Part shown: piece by piece, positions 7,643 to 16,641 of the stretch
Numbering within the stretch: position 1 is the stretch's first letter
Layout of the letters: each line of letters begins with the position of its first letter
Assembly (NCBI GenBank): GCA_029260735.1
Contig: JAJDCR010000159.1
Span: 45,535-109,534, forward strand
Direction of reading: 5' to 3'
Source: Planctomycetota bacterium
Lineage (GTDB): Bacteria; Planctomycetota; Uabimicrobiia; Uabimicrobiales; Uabimicrobiaceae
DNA length: 64,000 nucleotides
The notes under the pieces: model-generated
Told to the model about the DNA's origin: nothing
Databases searched by the model: none
Seen by the model: only the letters and a program-made list of their open reading frames with translations
Program-made: the position numbers and the translations under genes

Positions 7643-8353
7643 TTACTGCCCTTCTTCCTCTTCTAACTTCAAAGGGACAATTTGTCCTCCCTCCAAACTA
7701 AGCATCCGTTTTCCCAATTGAGCAATCCTTAAATCGTGAGTAAAGAGAATAAAAGTTTTTTGAAAATCGCGATTGAGCACAGTAACAATCTTCGCTATTT
7801 CTTCTGAGGTTTTTGCATCTAAATCTCCTGTTAGCTCATCGGCCAGAATAACAGAGGGATCTGTAACAATAGCCCGGGCAATCGCAACTCTTTGTTGTTG
7901 CCCTCCAGAGAGTTGATTAGGGTAGTGCTTATGACGATCTTCCAGTTCAACCAGAGATAAAGCGGCATCTATTTTACGCTTTCTCTCTTTTCGAGAAAGT
8001 GATGTTAGAAGAAGAGGGATCTCGACATTCTGATAAGTCGTTAAAACAGGAATCAAATGGTAAAACTGAAAGATGAAACCTACTTGTCGCCCTCGCCAAT
8101 GATCAATGGTTCGACTATTGAGGTCTTGTAAGTCTCGATTCATAAACAGAACTTCACCACTATCCGCACTATCCAATCCACCTAAAATGTTAAAAAGAGT
8201 TGATTTACCCGTTCCTGAAGGTCCCATAATGGAAACGATTTCTCCCGTTTCGATACTCAAGTCAAGTCCTTTCAGAATACTAAGCTTCTCTCCTCCTTTG
8301 GTGTAACTTTTCATGACGTTCTTCAACTGGTAGATATGTGTACTCAAAGCCAA
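7643..8353 (-). CDS. ABC transporter ATPase (LolD/MacB type)
   Basis: A 236-residue ATPase with Walker A G-P-S-G-T-G-K-S-T, signature L-S-G-G-Q-Q-Q-R, Walker B V-I-L-A-D-E and the switch histidine in F-T-H-D. In the D-loop region L-T-G-D-L-D replaces the usual P-T-G-N-L-D. The family pairs with FtsX-fold permeases such as the one at 3767-4924. I chose TTG at 8353 because AGGGG lies 7-8 bases before it; a TTG at 8380 gives a longer form with no ribosome site. It follows the Ser/Thr kinase gene by 70 bases. It may power export of, or protection from, the cassette peptides, or act on lipoproteins. Confidence 0.9.
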   Translation of the reverse strand: MALSTHIYQLKNVMKSYTKGGEKLSILKGLDLSIETGEIVSIMGPSGTGKSTLFNILGGLDSADSGEVLFMNRDLQDLNSRTIDHWRGRQVGFIFQFYHLIPVLTTYQNVEIPLLLTSLSRKERKRKIDAALSLVELEDRHKHYPNQLSGGQQQRVAIARAIVTDPSVILADELTGDLDAKTSEEIAKIVTVLNRDFQKTFILFTHDLRIAQLGKRMLSLEGGQIVPLKLEEEEGQ

Positions 8354-8423
8354 AACAAATCCCCTTTTTTTGAGAGTCAATTTTGTAAAGTGGAAATTAA
8401 GAATGGTAGAGCGATAAAAAAAT

Positions 8424-10238
8424 CTAGTCTTGAGAATAGCGTATTTCTAAACTATCAAAGTGTATGCTAATTGTTTTGTTTATGTAAAGAGATACTTTAT
8501 GAGGGTCGCTAGCAAGTTTTTCCAAGGTAAAAGATTTTTTGCCTGCAATAAATTTTATTTTTTTCTGAAAATAAACCGCGGCAAAAGAAACCCCCCCTTC
8601 TTCTAAGGAAATAGAAGCCGACTGCAAAACTTTCCGAGCCCCAATAGGATCAGAAGTGTTGCTTTCAAACTCTACAACTGCGACTAGAACGGTTGGTCCA
8701 ATATGCTGAAAATTTAAAGCAATAGATTTGTTCTTATCTATTTCAAAACGAATACCATATTCTCTAGTTTGAGGACTTAGTACTTTACAAGTGCCCCTTA
8801 GTTGCCAAGGTTGTCCTTGGAGAGAAGAAGAAATTTTTCCGGTACCTCCGATTCCAAAGATACCGGAACCATCTTCAGCTGGCCCCCAGTTAGCAGGGCC
8901 TAAGCGATCATCCCATATTTGCATTCTCTTTGTAAAATCAGCAGAAAATAAGTTTTGAAAACTTCCCCAAACAATGTCATTGTAAGAAATAGATGGTTCT
9001 TTTTCCGTAGTAGAGTTCTTATCTTCTTCGTTTTTTAGAAGGTCTTTTTCTAAGTTAGGATTTTCTTTAGTTTCTGTAATCTTTTCTTCTTCTGTCTTTT
9101 CTTCTTCTGTCTTTTCTTTTAAATCTAAATCAGGTTTTTTTTCTATTTCCTTCTTTTCGGGGAACTTTTTTTTATCTGTTTTACTGGAATCTACTTGCTC
9201 ATTTGGAGTGATGTAATTCCCCTGGTTTTGGTAAAATATCGTTGAAATAGTGATTAAAGTAAAAGTGGCAATCAAAGGCATACCCCACTTAATCCGTTTG
9301 CGAATTTGTTGGGTGGCTTTTGCTTCTCGGTTCGAATTTTGGGTATGTCTTTCTAAAATTTGTTGACAACGCCCAATGAGTTCTTCATAAGAAGATAATC
9401 TTCGCTCAACTTCCCCTTCCAACATATCAAAAATAAGCTGTCTTGTTTCTTGAGAAACATTCTCTCTTGCTTGTAATGGATCAGGTGGCCCAGACATTGT
9501 TTTTTCATAGATAATTTTTGTAATAGTGCTATAGGGAAAGGGACTTTCGCCAGTCAAAGAAAAGAAAAGAACACAGCCTAAACCATAGATGTCGGCTCGA
9601 AAATCAACACTATCAGGATCTTGAAACTGTTCAGGAGCCATATTCGCAGGTGTTCCGACAAAGGTACCTACTTTTGTCAACTGATCTGCAGTTTCCGGAT
9701 TCATACTTCTGGCTAAACCAAGATCTGCCAATTTAACATTGTAATTGAGGTAAGAGTTACGTAAATTGGTATTACGACGATCTATTTTTTGTAAAAGAAT
9801 GTTTTCCGGCTTAATATCACGATGGATAATTTCATTTTCGTGAGCATAAAGTAAAGCTTCTGCTACCGTTTTTACAATAAAAATGGCCGGATCTTCTTCT
9901 AGAACTCCGTTATCGTAAACATAATCCTGAAGATTAAAGCCTTCTATGAATTCCATCAATATGTAACAAGAGCTATTTTCCAGAACTCCACCTTGGAAAC
10001 AAGTGACAATATTAGGATGAGATAAGCTCGCAAGAATTTTTGCTTCTCGGTTAAATCTTTCGGAAAAAAGCTTGGCACTTGCTGGGTTTTCAGTAGAGAG
10101 AACTTTAATCGCTACTTGCCGATCTAGGTAGTTTTGTCGCCCTTGATAGACAACTCCCATCCCCCCACGCCCTATTTCTCTCTCAATAACAATATCTGGA
10201 ATTTGAGGCCAATCATTTTCTTCTTCTTTTTCTGTCAT
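8424..10238 (-). CDS. Transmembrane Ser/Thr protein kinase
   Basis: A 604-residue protein. The Hanks-type kinase domain (about residues 16-290) has the G-rich loop G-R-G-G-M-G-V-V (23-30), Lys45, catalytic H-R-D (139-141) and a D-L-G at 172 in place of DFG, which is tolerated in many bacterial kinases. A helix follows near 328-346, then a Lys/Glu-rich low-complexity linker and an extracytoplasmic beta-rich domain (about 435-604) that I do not recognise; a lectin/LamG-like fold is possible. The product probably senses something outside and phosphorylates cytoplasmic partners. It lies 34 bases after the lipoprotein gene and before the ABC ATPase, likely one operon. Confidence 0.9.
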   Translation of the reverse strand: MTEKEEENDWPQIPDIVIEREIGRGGMGVVYQGRQNYLDRQVAIKVLSTENPASAKLFSERFNREAKILASLSHPNIVTCFQGGVLENSSCYILMEFIEGFNLQDYVYDNGVLEEDPAIFIVKTVAEALLYAHENEIIHRDIKPENILLQKIDRRNTNLRNSYLNYNVKLADLGLARSMNPETADQLTKVGTFVGTPANMAPEQFQDPDSVDFRADIYGLGCVLFFSLTGESPFPYSTITKIIYEKTMSGPPDPLQARENVSQETRQLIFDMLEGEVERRLSSYEELIGRCQQILERHTQNSNREAKATQQIRKRIKWGMPLIATFTLITISTIFYQNQGNYITPNEQVDSSKTDKKKFPEKKEIEKKPDLDLKEKTEEEKTEEEKITETKENPNLEKDLLKNEEDKNSTTEKEPSISYNDIVWGSFQNLFSADFTKRMQIWDDRLGPANWGPAEDGSGIFGIGGTGKISSSLQGQPWQLRGTCKVLSPQTREYGIRFEIDKNKSIALNFQHIGPTVLVAVVEFESNTSDPIGARKVLQSASISLEEGGVSFAAVYFQKKIKFIAGKKSFTLEKLASDPHKVSLYINKTISIHFDSLEIRYSQD

Positions 10239-10272
10239 AACTTATTCTCTTCAAGCTTTTAGTAACTTAAAT

Positions 10273-11034
10273 CTACTGGATTTTATCGATTTCGCGTAAA
10301 AGTTTTTCCACCTTAGGGCGATCAGATATTTTTTTGCCAATGTAAACAAAACGAATTTCCCCATTTTTGTCTAGGAGAATAGAAGTTGGTTTAGCCAAAG
10401 CTCCTTCTATCATAAATTGCTTAACAAAAGCTAAATCTACATCTAAAACAACAGGAAAGGGAAGTTGGAAGTTTGTTTGGGCTCCGCTTTTTTGAAGTTG
10501 ATTTACCTCTGCGATAAACAAGGGTATATTTTCAGCTTTCCCAGGGTAAACGGCAATAATTTGAGTATCTCGGCGTTCAAACCGCTCTACTGAATTCATC
10601 AGGTTAAAGGTTTGCGTAGAACAAAAAAAACAGACACTACCAGCAAACCCACGAAGAACAACCAAAAGAACATTCTTTTTATCTTTGTAGTCTTTCAAAT
10701 CGATTAATTCACCAGTATGGTTGATAAATCGTGTTACAGGAAGAATTTCTGGCTCGTTATTTTTTGAAGAAAGACTTTTTAACTCTCCCTTAGTCACTTC
10801 TTCTTCTTTGGCGATTAGCTCTTTAACTTCTTCTTTGATGATTGTCTCTTTAACTTCTTCTTTGGCTTTTTCTTTGGCTTCTTCTTTTTCCCCAGTCTCC
10901 GTTTCCCTGGTTTTCGGGGCCTTTTCTTTCGAGGAAGACTTCTCTGAAATTTTGTTATCATCTTTGGAGTCGTTACTTTGACAGCTTATAAAAAGAAGGC
11001 TCAGAAAAGTAATTAAAATCAAATTATACTTCAT
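10273..11034 (-). CDS. Redoxin-like lipoprotein with charged linker
   Basis: A 253-residue protein. The signal peptide ends in a lipobox (L-L-F-I-S-C, Cys18). Residues 20-90 are a Lys/Glu-rich linker with repeated E-E-V-K-E units, and residues 95-253 form an AhpC/TSA thioredoxin fold. The redox motif is C-F-F-C, the expected neighbour of the first strand (V-V-L-R-G-F). It probably acts in the periplasm as a membrane-tethered thiol reductase or peroxiredoxin-like protein. The precise substrate is unknown. It is likely the first gene of an operon with the kinase at 8424-10238. Confidence 0.82.
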   Translation of the reverse strand: MKYNLILITFLSLLFISCQSNDSKDDNKISEKSSSKEKAPKTRETETGEKEEAKEKAKEEVKETIIKEEVKELIAKEEEVTKGELKSLSSKNNEPEILPVTRFINHTGELIDLKDYKDKKNVLLVVLRGFAGSVCFFCSTQTFNLMNSVERFERRDTQIIAVYPGKAENIPLFIAEVNQLQKSGAQTNFQLPFPVVLDVDLAFVKQFMIEGALAKPTSILLDKNGEIRFVYIGKKISDRPKVEKLLREIDKIQ

Positions 11035-11066
11035 AAAGTATCCTTATCCGAAAAACTTAGTCTAAG

Positions 11067-11123
11067 AGATATCTTGGCTTTTATTAGAGAAATCATTTCT
11101 TACTTATATATTAAGATATCTTA
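11067..11123. promoter_or_regulatory. Two AGATATCT palindromes in a divergent promoter gap
   Basis: AGATATCT occurs at 11067-11074 and again at 11114-11121, the second inside the 12-base palindrome TAAGATATCTTA. The centres are 47 bases apart, between divergent genes. They could be operator sites for the redoxin lipoprotein operon. AT-rich composition makes chance a real alternative. Confidence 0.3.
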
Positions 11124-11313
11124 GGTGTTTTTGTCTAAAATATTTAGAGACTGTTGGGAAAACTTAGTATAAAGCGCTAGAAAGAAGATATTACCTTGGT
11201 ATTTTACTAAAAAAAATAATAAATAATAGGAAAAAAACCACAAATAATATAAGATAAGTTTAATAGAAGATAGTGCGATCTTACCAATATGGTCTTGCTC
11301 GGAGGAAGAACTT

Positions 11314-13086
11314 ATGAAAAAACTGTTTATCTTGGTGAGCAGCGTTTTACTATTAGTAGGAATTATTTTGGGAAAACTAAACTACTATCTATTTTACCAA
11401 GATAGGTCCCCTCTTCTCTCAGAAGAAAACTTGCAATCAATTGCTTCTCCTGAGAAAGAGGAAGAACTTGCTCCAGAGGAAGATATAGATTTAGAAAATC
11501 CTAAGATAGAAGTTGAAGTAGAGGAAGAGGCCCAAGCAGAAAAATCTACGCCTGAACAAAGCCCTCTTCTTTCTCCTAATAAAAAAGCCCAAAAAGAGCT
11601 TGATAAACTCACCACTAAAAAGAAACTCAAGGCCTACTATGCAAAACTGCAAAAGAAGATCGCAGTAAAGATCTTAGACGGTCCAGAAGGAGGACCTATT
11701 AGCCTAAATTACGCTGTTCAAGAAATTTGTAAAGCAGCAAAAGTTCCTTTTTGGAAAAAAGATGTTCCCGAGGGAGAAGAGCCTGTTGGAGCTGTAATAT
11801 CTCACAATGCAAAAGCGAGTGAGTTAATTAAAATATATGCAAAAACAAAGGGACTTAAGTTTATGATATCCTCTCGGGGAATTTATTTGAAAAAAATTCA
11901 GGCTGATCCCATTCCTGTAAAACCGACTCCTTCTGAGAATCTCTTGGTAAAGGAAAGTAATCCTAGCTCTTTCACAGAAAACTCCTCGGTTAAATTTGGC
12001 AAAAAAAATACAAAAAACCTCCAAGGAAATACATATCTACATGTGCCTTTGGAAGGAGGTTTTGGCATGGAAATTACTCCTAAACCCATAAGAAAAATTT
12101 TTGAGCATGCTAAAAAACAAGATGTAAAACACATTGTCATGACCATTGATTCCCAAGGAGGATATGTTCAAACCGCCGACGAAATTTTGAAACTCATGCT
12201 CGAATATGACAGCTATTTCCAATACCACTTGATTGTAGAGAGAGCCATCAGTGCTTCTATTTGGATTGTTTTCTCTAGCGATTTTATTTATCTTCGTAGT
12301 CATGCTGTTATTGGAGGCGCTGTTGTTTACCGCATGAATGAAATTGGCAACGCCGAGGTAGATGCTAAAATGAATTCGATTATAGCTGCTCAAGTTACTT
12401 CTGCCGCTGAAGCTAAAGGGCATCCTGCTTATTTAGTTAATCCAATGATCATTCAAAAAGATACTCTCGGAGTGTGGAAAGACTGGGAGGGAAAAATTCA
12501 TCATAGTGATCAACTAGAAAGCGGCATCTCAAGCGAAGATATAATCATCGAAGACACGGAGGAGAGTGTACTCACTTTAACAGCCAAGCAAGCTTCTGAA
12601 GTAAGACTGGGAAGACTTCTTTCTAGCTCTGACCCGGACAGTTTAGGAGAGGTTTTAGGTATTTCGGGGTGGAGAGCAGAAAGCGACTATGGGGAAAAGG
12701 TAATGCTAAATAGCTCCTTTCACAGCGAATCCAATAACCAAAAACATGAAGAAGCCTATGAAAAGATGACAGCCTTGCAAAAAGAAATGCAAGAATACAT
12801 TAACTTGGCTCAAGCAAGAGACCCTCGCAATTTTACTTATGACAAGTCCTATTCTGGAGGATACACCAATGATGCAAAAAAGAAATGGCGGCAACTCAGC
12901 GATGAAAGCTCTTCTTATTGGCGAAAAACTTTGCAAAATGCAAACAAACTCAAAACGATGAATAACAAAAACAAAAAAAATGGCATTTCTTTAACTTTTC
13001 CTGAAGAAAATCTAAGAAAGATTATTGAAGTGGCCGAGTCTGAAATGAAGCGTTTGTACAATAGTCGTAATCTCAGAAATCAATAA
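11314..13086 (+). CDS. Membrane-anchored ClpP/crotonase-fold protein, possible serine protease
   Basis: A 590-residue protein with an N-terminal helix (residues 4-22), an acidic linker (to about 75) and a small domain (about 90-190). A ClpP/SppA/NfeD-like domain lies at about 235-400 and a charged helical tail at 470-590. The protease-like core shows I-V-M-T-I-D-S-Q-G-G, then I-S-A-S-I with Ser315 at the usual nucleophile position, and later H-A-V-I-G-G. It therefore fits the SDH-class Clp-fold serine proteinases, probably acting in the periplasm on membrane proteins. The usual G-x-A-A-S context is altered, so activity is uncertain. An AGGAAGA-type site precedes the ATG. Confidence 0.72.
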   Translation: MKKLFILVSSVLLLVGIILGKLNYYLFYQDRSPLLSEENLQSIASPEKEEELAPEEDIDLENPKIEVEVEEEAQAEKSTPEQSPLLSPNKKAQKELDKLTTKKKLKAYYAKLQKKIAVKILDGPEGGPISLNYAVQEICKAAKVPFWKKDVPEGEEPVGAVISHNAKASELIKIYAKTKGLKFMISSRGIYLKKIQADPIPVKPTPSENLLVKESNPSSFTENSSVKFGKKNTKNLQGNTYLHVPLEGGFGMEITPKPIRKIFEHAKKQDVKHIVMTIDSQGGYVQTADEILKLMLEYDSYFQYHLIVERAISASIWIVFSSDFIYLRSHAVIGGAVVYRMNEIGNAEVDAKMNSIIAAQVTSAAEAKGHPAYLVNPMIIQKDTLGVWKDWEGKIHHSDQLESGISSEDIIIEDTEESVLTLTAKQASEVRLGRLLSSSDPDSLGEVLGISGWRAESDYGEKVMLNSSFHSESNNQKHEEAYEKMTALQKEMQEYINLAQARDPRNFTYDKSYSGGYTNDAKKKWRQLSDESSSYWRKTLQNANKLKTMNNKNKKNGISLTFPEENLRKIIEVAESEMKRLYNSRNLRNQ

Positions 13087-13248
13087 CTTAGGACACGTTT
13101 AACAGTCAAAAATATCTAAATTTTGACAAATTCCCAACTCCTTTATTGCGTGAAGTAAGAACATTCATTAAAATGCTACTCTTTTATGACCAAACTTAGT
13201 CGATTGTTTTTAGGGCGTGTCCCTAGATCAACATGTGACGAGGAAAAC

Positions 13249-14427
13249 ATGAGCGAACATAAACCAAAAAACAAGGTGGTAAACCTTTTACAAGAATTTT
13301 CAATTCCATTGATTAGTGGTGTCTTTGCTGCTCTCATATGGGCAAACCTAGACCATCACTCATACCATGAGTTTCTACACCATCCTTTAACTCCTTTTTC
13401 TGGTATAAATTTCCATTTCTTAATTAACGATATTTTTATGGTACTATTCTTTGGAATCGCAGCGGTTGAGATTACCCAAAGCATTCTTCCGGGAGGGGAT
13501 TTAAATCCTCCGAAAAAAGCAATAGGTCCTCTTTTTGCTACTGCTGGTGGGGTAATAGGTCCTGCTCTGCTTTACTACTTTTTTTGTGTCTACTACAATA
13601 CTCCTGAGTTGGTTCAGGGCTGGGGAATCCCGACAGCAACAGATATTGCCCTAGCTTGGCTTTTTGCTCGCTTGATTTTTGGAGCTGGTCATGTAGCTGT
13701 TTCCTTCCTTCTTCTCTTAGCCATCGCCGATGATGCTATTGGACTAGCTATTATTGCTGTTTTCTACCCAAACCCAGCTCATCCGCCGGCACCGATGTGG
13801 CTTGGCTTAGTTGTTTTAGCTTGTCTTATCGCTTACTTTTTACGAAGATCTAAAGTCAAAGGTTTTTGGTACTACCTTCTCATTCCAGGTGTTCTTTCTT
13901 GGTTCGGACTTTTTAAAGCGGGTCTCCACCCTGCTCTCGCTTTGGTTTTTATAGTTCCTTTTATGCAAGCAGGTAAAGAAATCAACAGCCATCTCTTTGA
14001 AGAGGAAGAGGATGATCATTCCACTTTGGCTAACTTTGAGCACAGCTTTAAAACCATGATCGATTTTGGTCTTTTTGGTTTTGGATTAGCTAATGCGGGG
14101 GTTTCTCTTTCGGGAGTGAGTCAAGTTACTTGGTTTGTTTTCTTAGCCTTGCTAGTAGGTAAAACCGCTGGAATTTTTCTCTTTGCTCTACTGGCTAAGC
14201 TTTTAAAATTCCCTATGCCAGAAGGGATGGGACTCAAGGAAGTTTTTGTTGTCGGAATTATTGCTGGACTGGGTTTAACAGTAGCTCTCTTCGTCGCAGG
14301 AGTTGCTTTCACTGATTTAGAAGTACAAGGTGCTGCTAAAATGGGAGCCCTTATGAGCGGTGGTTGTGGAATCTTAGCTTTTGTTGTAGCCCGCTTACTG
14401 GGAATTCGTCCGACCAAACAAGCTTAA
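13249..14427 (+). CDS. nhaA: Na+/H+ antiporter NhaA
   Basis: A 392-residue protein of about 12 helices. It has the NhaA motifs P-T-A-T-D-I-A-L-A and L-L-A-I-A-D-D-A-I-G, whose paired aspartates form the ion site; E. coli NhaA has 388 residues. It exchanges cytoplasmic Na+ for external protons in pH and salt balance. The start at 13249 has GAGG five bases upstream; a start at 13186 would add 21 non-conserved residues. An insert of acidic residues (E-E-E-E-D-D) lies in the loop near residue 250. Confidence 0.93.
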   Translation: MSEHKPKNKVVNLLQEFSIPLISGVFAALIWANLDHHSYHEFLHHPLTPFSGINFHFLINDIFMVLFFGIAAVEITQSILPGGDLNPPKKAIGPLFATAGGVIGPALLYYFFCVYYNTPELVQGWGIPTATDIALAWLFARLIFGAGHVAVSFLLLLAIADDAIGLAIIAVFYPNPAHPPAPMWLGLVVLACLIAYFLRRSKVKGFWYYLLIPGVLSWFGLFKAGLHPALALVFIVPFMQAGKEINSHLFEEEEDDHSTLANFEHSFKTMIDFGLFGFGLANAGVSLSGVSQVTWFVFLALLVGKTAGIFLFALLAKLLKFPMPEGMGLKEVFVVGIIAGLGLTVALFVAGVAFTDLEVQGAAKMGALMSGGCGILAFVVARLLGIRPTKQA

Positions 14428-14434
14428 ATAAAAA

Positions 14435-14462
14435 TCTCAGAGTGGCGTTAGTCACTCTGAGA
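14435..14462 (+). terminator. Hairpin after nhaA
   Basis: A perfect 10-bp stem (TCTCAGAGTG / CACTCTGAGA) with an 8-base loop lies eight bases past the nhaA stop. No T-run follows, so it may stabilise the 3' end rather than terminate strongly. Confidence 0.5.
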
Positions 14463-14502
14463 GAACAACTTTGAATTACTTAGAAAGGTTGGGCAGCGCT
14501 TG

Positions 14503-15663
14503 ATGAATATTGTTTTCTTATCTCCTCATTTTCCTCCCAATTACAAACATTTCTGTAAACATTTAAAAGATATGGGGGCTCAGGTTTTAGGGATTGGAGA
14601 AATCCCTTTAAAGGATTTAGAGCCTTCTTTGCAAAGTGCTCTTTCGGACTATGTTCATATTCCTAGCTTAGAGAAATATGAAGATGTTCTCAAAACCTGT
14701 GGATATTTTACCTATCATTATGGGAAAATTGATCGAATTGAGTCTTTAAATGAGCATTGGCTTGAATTAGAAGCTGCTTTACGAACGGATTTTCATGTCC
14801 CTGGACTTCAGCAAGCTGAAATCGAAGAAATAAAACGCAAGTCAGCTATGAAAAGAAAATTTCGCCGGGCAGGAGTTCCTGTTGCTCAAGGAACTTTGGC
14901 AAAAAATTTTGCTCAAATTAAGCGCTGGATTGCCAAGGTTGGTTTTCCTGTTGTTGCGAAACCAGATAAAGGGGTGGGAGCAGCTCATACTTATAAAATC
15001 CATAACGAAAAAGAACTGATTCATTTTTTTAAAAGCAAGCCCGACGTTGACTATTTTGTCGAGGAATTTGTTTCAGGAGACATCATTTCGGTAGATGGGT
15101 TAGTCGATCGAGAGGGAAAAATAGTCTTTTGTACTTCTCACCAAAACTGCGACGGAGTTATGGAAATCCTCCTAGAAGATCGTCATACTGCCTATTATTC
15201 CCTGCGAGAAGTTCCTGAAGATATGAAAGAAGCGAGCGAAAAAATTATCAAAATTTACAAATTGCAAGAGCGATTTTTTCACTTTGAATTTTTTCGGCTA
15301 GCCAATGGTAAATTCATTACTTTAGAAGCGAATATGCGTCCTCCTGGTGGATTAACAATGGATATGTTTAACTACGCTAATAACATTGACATGTACCAAG
15401 AGTGGGCGAATATAGTATTGTTCAATCGTTTTGAGAGCGAATACAGTTTGCCTTACCACTGTGGTTTTATCGGACGGAAATGGTCCAAAGACTATCTTCA
15501 TACTCATGAAGAAATTTTGGCCCGCTACCAACCTTGGATAGTATATCACACTCCTATTAGTCCTATTTTTAGTGCTGCCATGGGAAACTATGCCTATCTT
15601 GTGCGCAGCGAAAGTTTAGATCCCTTTTTTGAAATGCGGTCTTTTGTTCATTGTTTACGTTAG
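14503..15663 (+). CDS. ATP-grasp family carboxylate-amine/thiol ligase
   Basis: A 386-residue protein with the ATP-grasp layout of the carbamoyl-phosphate-synthase large-subunit-like group. The preATP domain begins N-I-V-F-L-S-P-H-F-P. An ATP-binding lysine lies in F-P-V-V-A-K-P-D-K-G-V-G-A, the segment Y-F-V-E-E-F-V-S-G follows, and metal-binding residues lie in F-F-R-L-A-N-G-K-F-I-T-L-E-A-N-M-R-P-P-G-G. Such enzymes join a carboxylate to an amine through an acyl-phosphate. The substrate is not evident. It starts a three-gene operon with the hypothetical protein and fumarylacetoacetase. An in-frame TTG abuts the ATG. Confidence 0.82.
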   Translation: MNIVFLSPHFPPNYKHFCKHLKDMGAQVLGIGEIPLKDLEPSLQSALSDYVHIPSLEKYEDVLKTCGYFTYHYGKIDRIESLNEHWLELEAALRTDFHVPGLQQAEIEEIKRKSAMKRKFRRAGVPVAQGTLAKNFAQIKRWIAKVGFPVVAKPDKGVGAAHTYKIHNEKELIHFFKSKPDVDYFVEEFVSGDIISVDGLVDREGKIVFCTSHQNCDGVMEILLEDRHTAYYSLREVPEDMKEASEKIIKIYKLQERFFHFEFFRLANGKFITLEANMRPPGGLTMDMFNYANNIDMYQEWANIVLFNRFESEYSLPYHCGFIGRKWSKDYLHTHEEILARYQPWIVYHTPISPIFSAAMGNYAYLVRSESLDPFFEMRSFVHCLR

Positions 15664-15675
15664 AAGTTAACTATT

Positions 15676-16641
15676 ATGCTTAGTACAAAAAGTTTTTTTT
15701 CTAAAATTATTGACTATGCGGGGCTTTTTCCTCCGGCCAAACTTCCTTTGGAAGAAGCTCTCGAAAACTATACTCAGTATCGAAGTGCTCCCACTAGCTG
15801 GATGCTTTCTCGTTTTATTTGTCCTGTTGTTAATCTAGACGAAATATCAATTAAAAAGGAACTTTTAGAAGAAGGAGAAGAGTGGTTGTTCTCCGCTTTA
15901 GTTGCTCTTATGCCTGGTCAAGAAACCAAGAGTTGGAGCGAAGCCCTTTCTTCTATCCAAAGTTTCCAAAAAAAATATTCCGGGCGAGTTATGGTAACAA
16001 TGGTAGAATCTAAATTACCTAGTTTCTCAGAACCGTCGCAACTCCTCTCTTTTTGGAAAGAGATCTCTGAGATGGCAAAGCCTCTTGGGCAACTCCTCTC
16101 TTTTTTTTGGGAAGTGCCGCTCGAGGAAGAATTTTCTGTAAAAATTCCCATACTCCTGGAAGCCTTAGCCCAAAATAAAAAGGAAAACCCAGAGAGCCCT
16201 GTTCAAATGGGAATCAAAGTACGAACCGGAGGAGTTGATGCAAAAATGTTTCCTTCGGCAAAACTCCTAGCCCAAGCTATTTTCTGGGCAAAAGAATACC
16301 AAGTTCCCCTAAAAGCAACGGCAGGCTTACATCATCCCTATCGCCACTACAGCTCCACAGTCGAGACAAAGATGTATGGCTTTATGAATGTATTTGGAGC
16401 GGCTTTATTGGCTCGCGAGCACTCTTGGAGTGAATCGCAGATCCAAGAGATGTTGGAAGATGAAGATCCTAAGAATTTTTACTTTGAGGAAGAGAGCTTT
16501 ACTTGGAAAGAATACACTATGTCCAGTGAAAGTATCGCTAAGGCTCGCTCTTCTTCCATTATTTCTTTCGGGAGCTGTAGCTTTGAGGAACCTTGCCAAG
16601 ATTTACAAGAACTAGGAATTATTGAGGTGAAAAATGTATAA
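15676..16641 (+). CDS. Conserved hypothetical protein coupled to fumarylacetoacetase
   Basis: A 321-residue soluble protein with no signal peptide or membrane helix. It begins with a segment, I-I-D-Y-A-G-L-F-P-P-A-K-L, that I recall from an uncharacterised bacterial family; the rest has alternating helix and strand and could be a TIM-barrel-like enzyme. Candidate conserved residues include the basic K-V-R-T-G-G and G-L-H-H-P-Y-R. Its last eight bases overlap the start of the fumarylacetoacetase gene, so the two are translationally coupled. This hints at a role in aromatic-acid catabolism, but the function is not known. Confidence 0.75.
   Translation: MLSTKSFFSKIIDYAGLFPPAKLPLEEALENYTQYRSAPTSWMLSRFICPVVNLDEISIKKELLEEGEEWLFSALVALMPGQETKSWSEALSSIQSFQKKYSGRVMVTMVESKLPSFSEPSQLLSFWKEISEMAKPLGQLLSFFWEVPLEEEFSVKIPILLEALAQNKKENPESPVQMGIKVRTGGVDAKMFPSAKLLAQAIFWAKEYQVPLKATAGLHHPYRHYSSTVETKMYGFMNVFGAALLAREHSWSESQIQEMLEDEDPKNFYFEEESFTWKEYTMSSESIAKARSSSIISFGSCSFEEPCQDLQELGIIEVKNV

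Noticed and set aside
12037..12423. 128-codon antisense reading frame inside the ClpP-fold gene
   Set aside because: It lacks a ribosome site, has composition expected of an opposite-strand shadow, and the plus-strand gene has clear domain motifs throughout.
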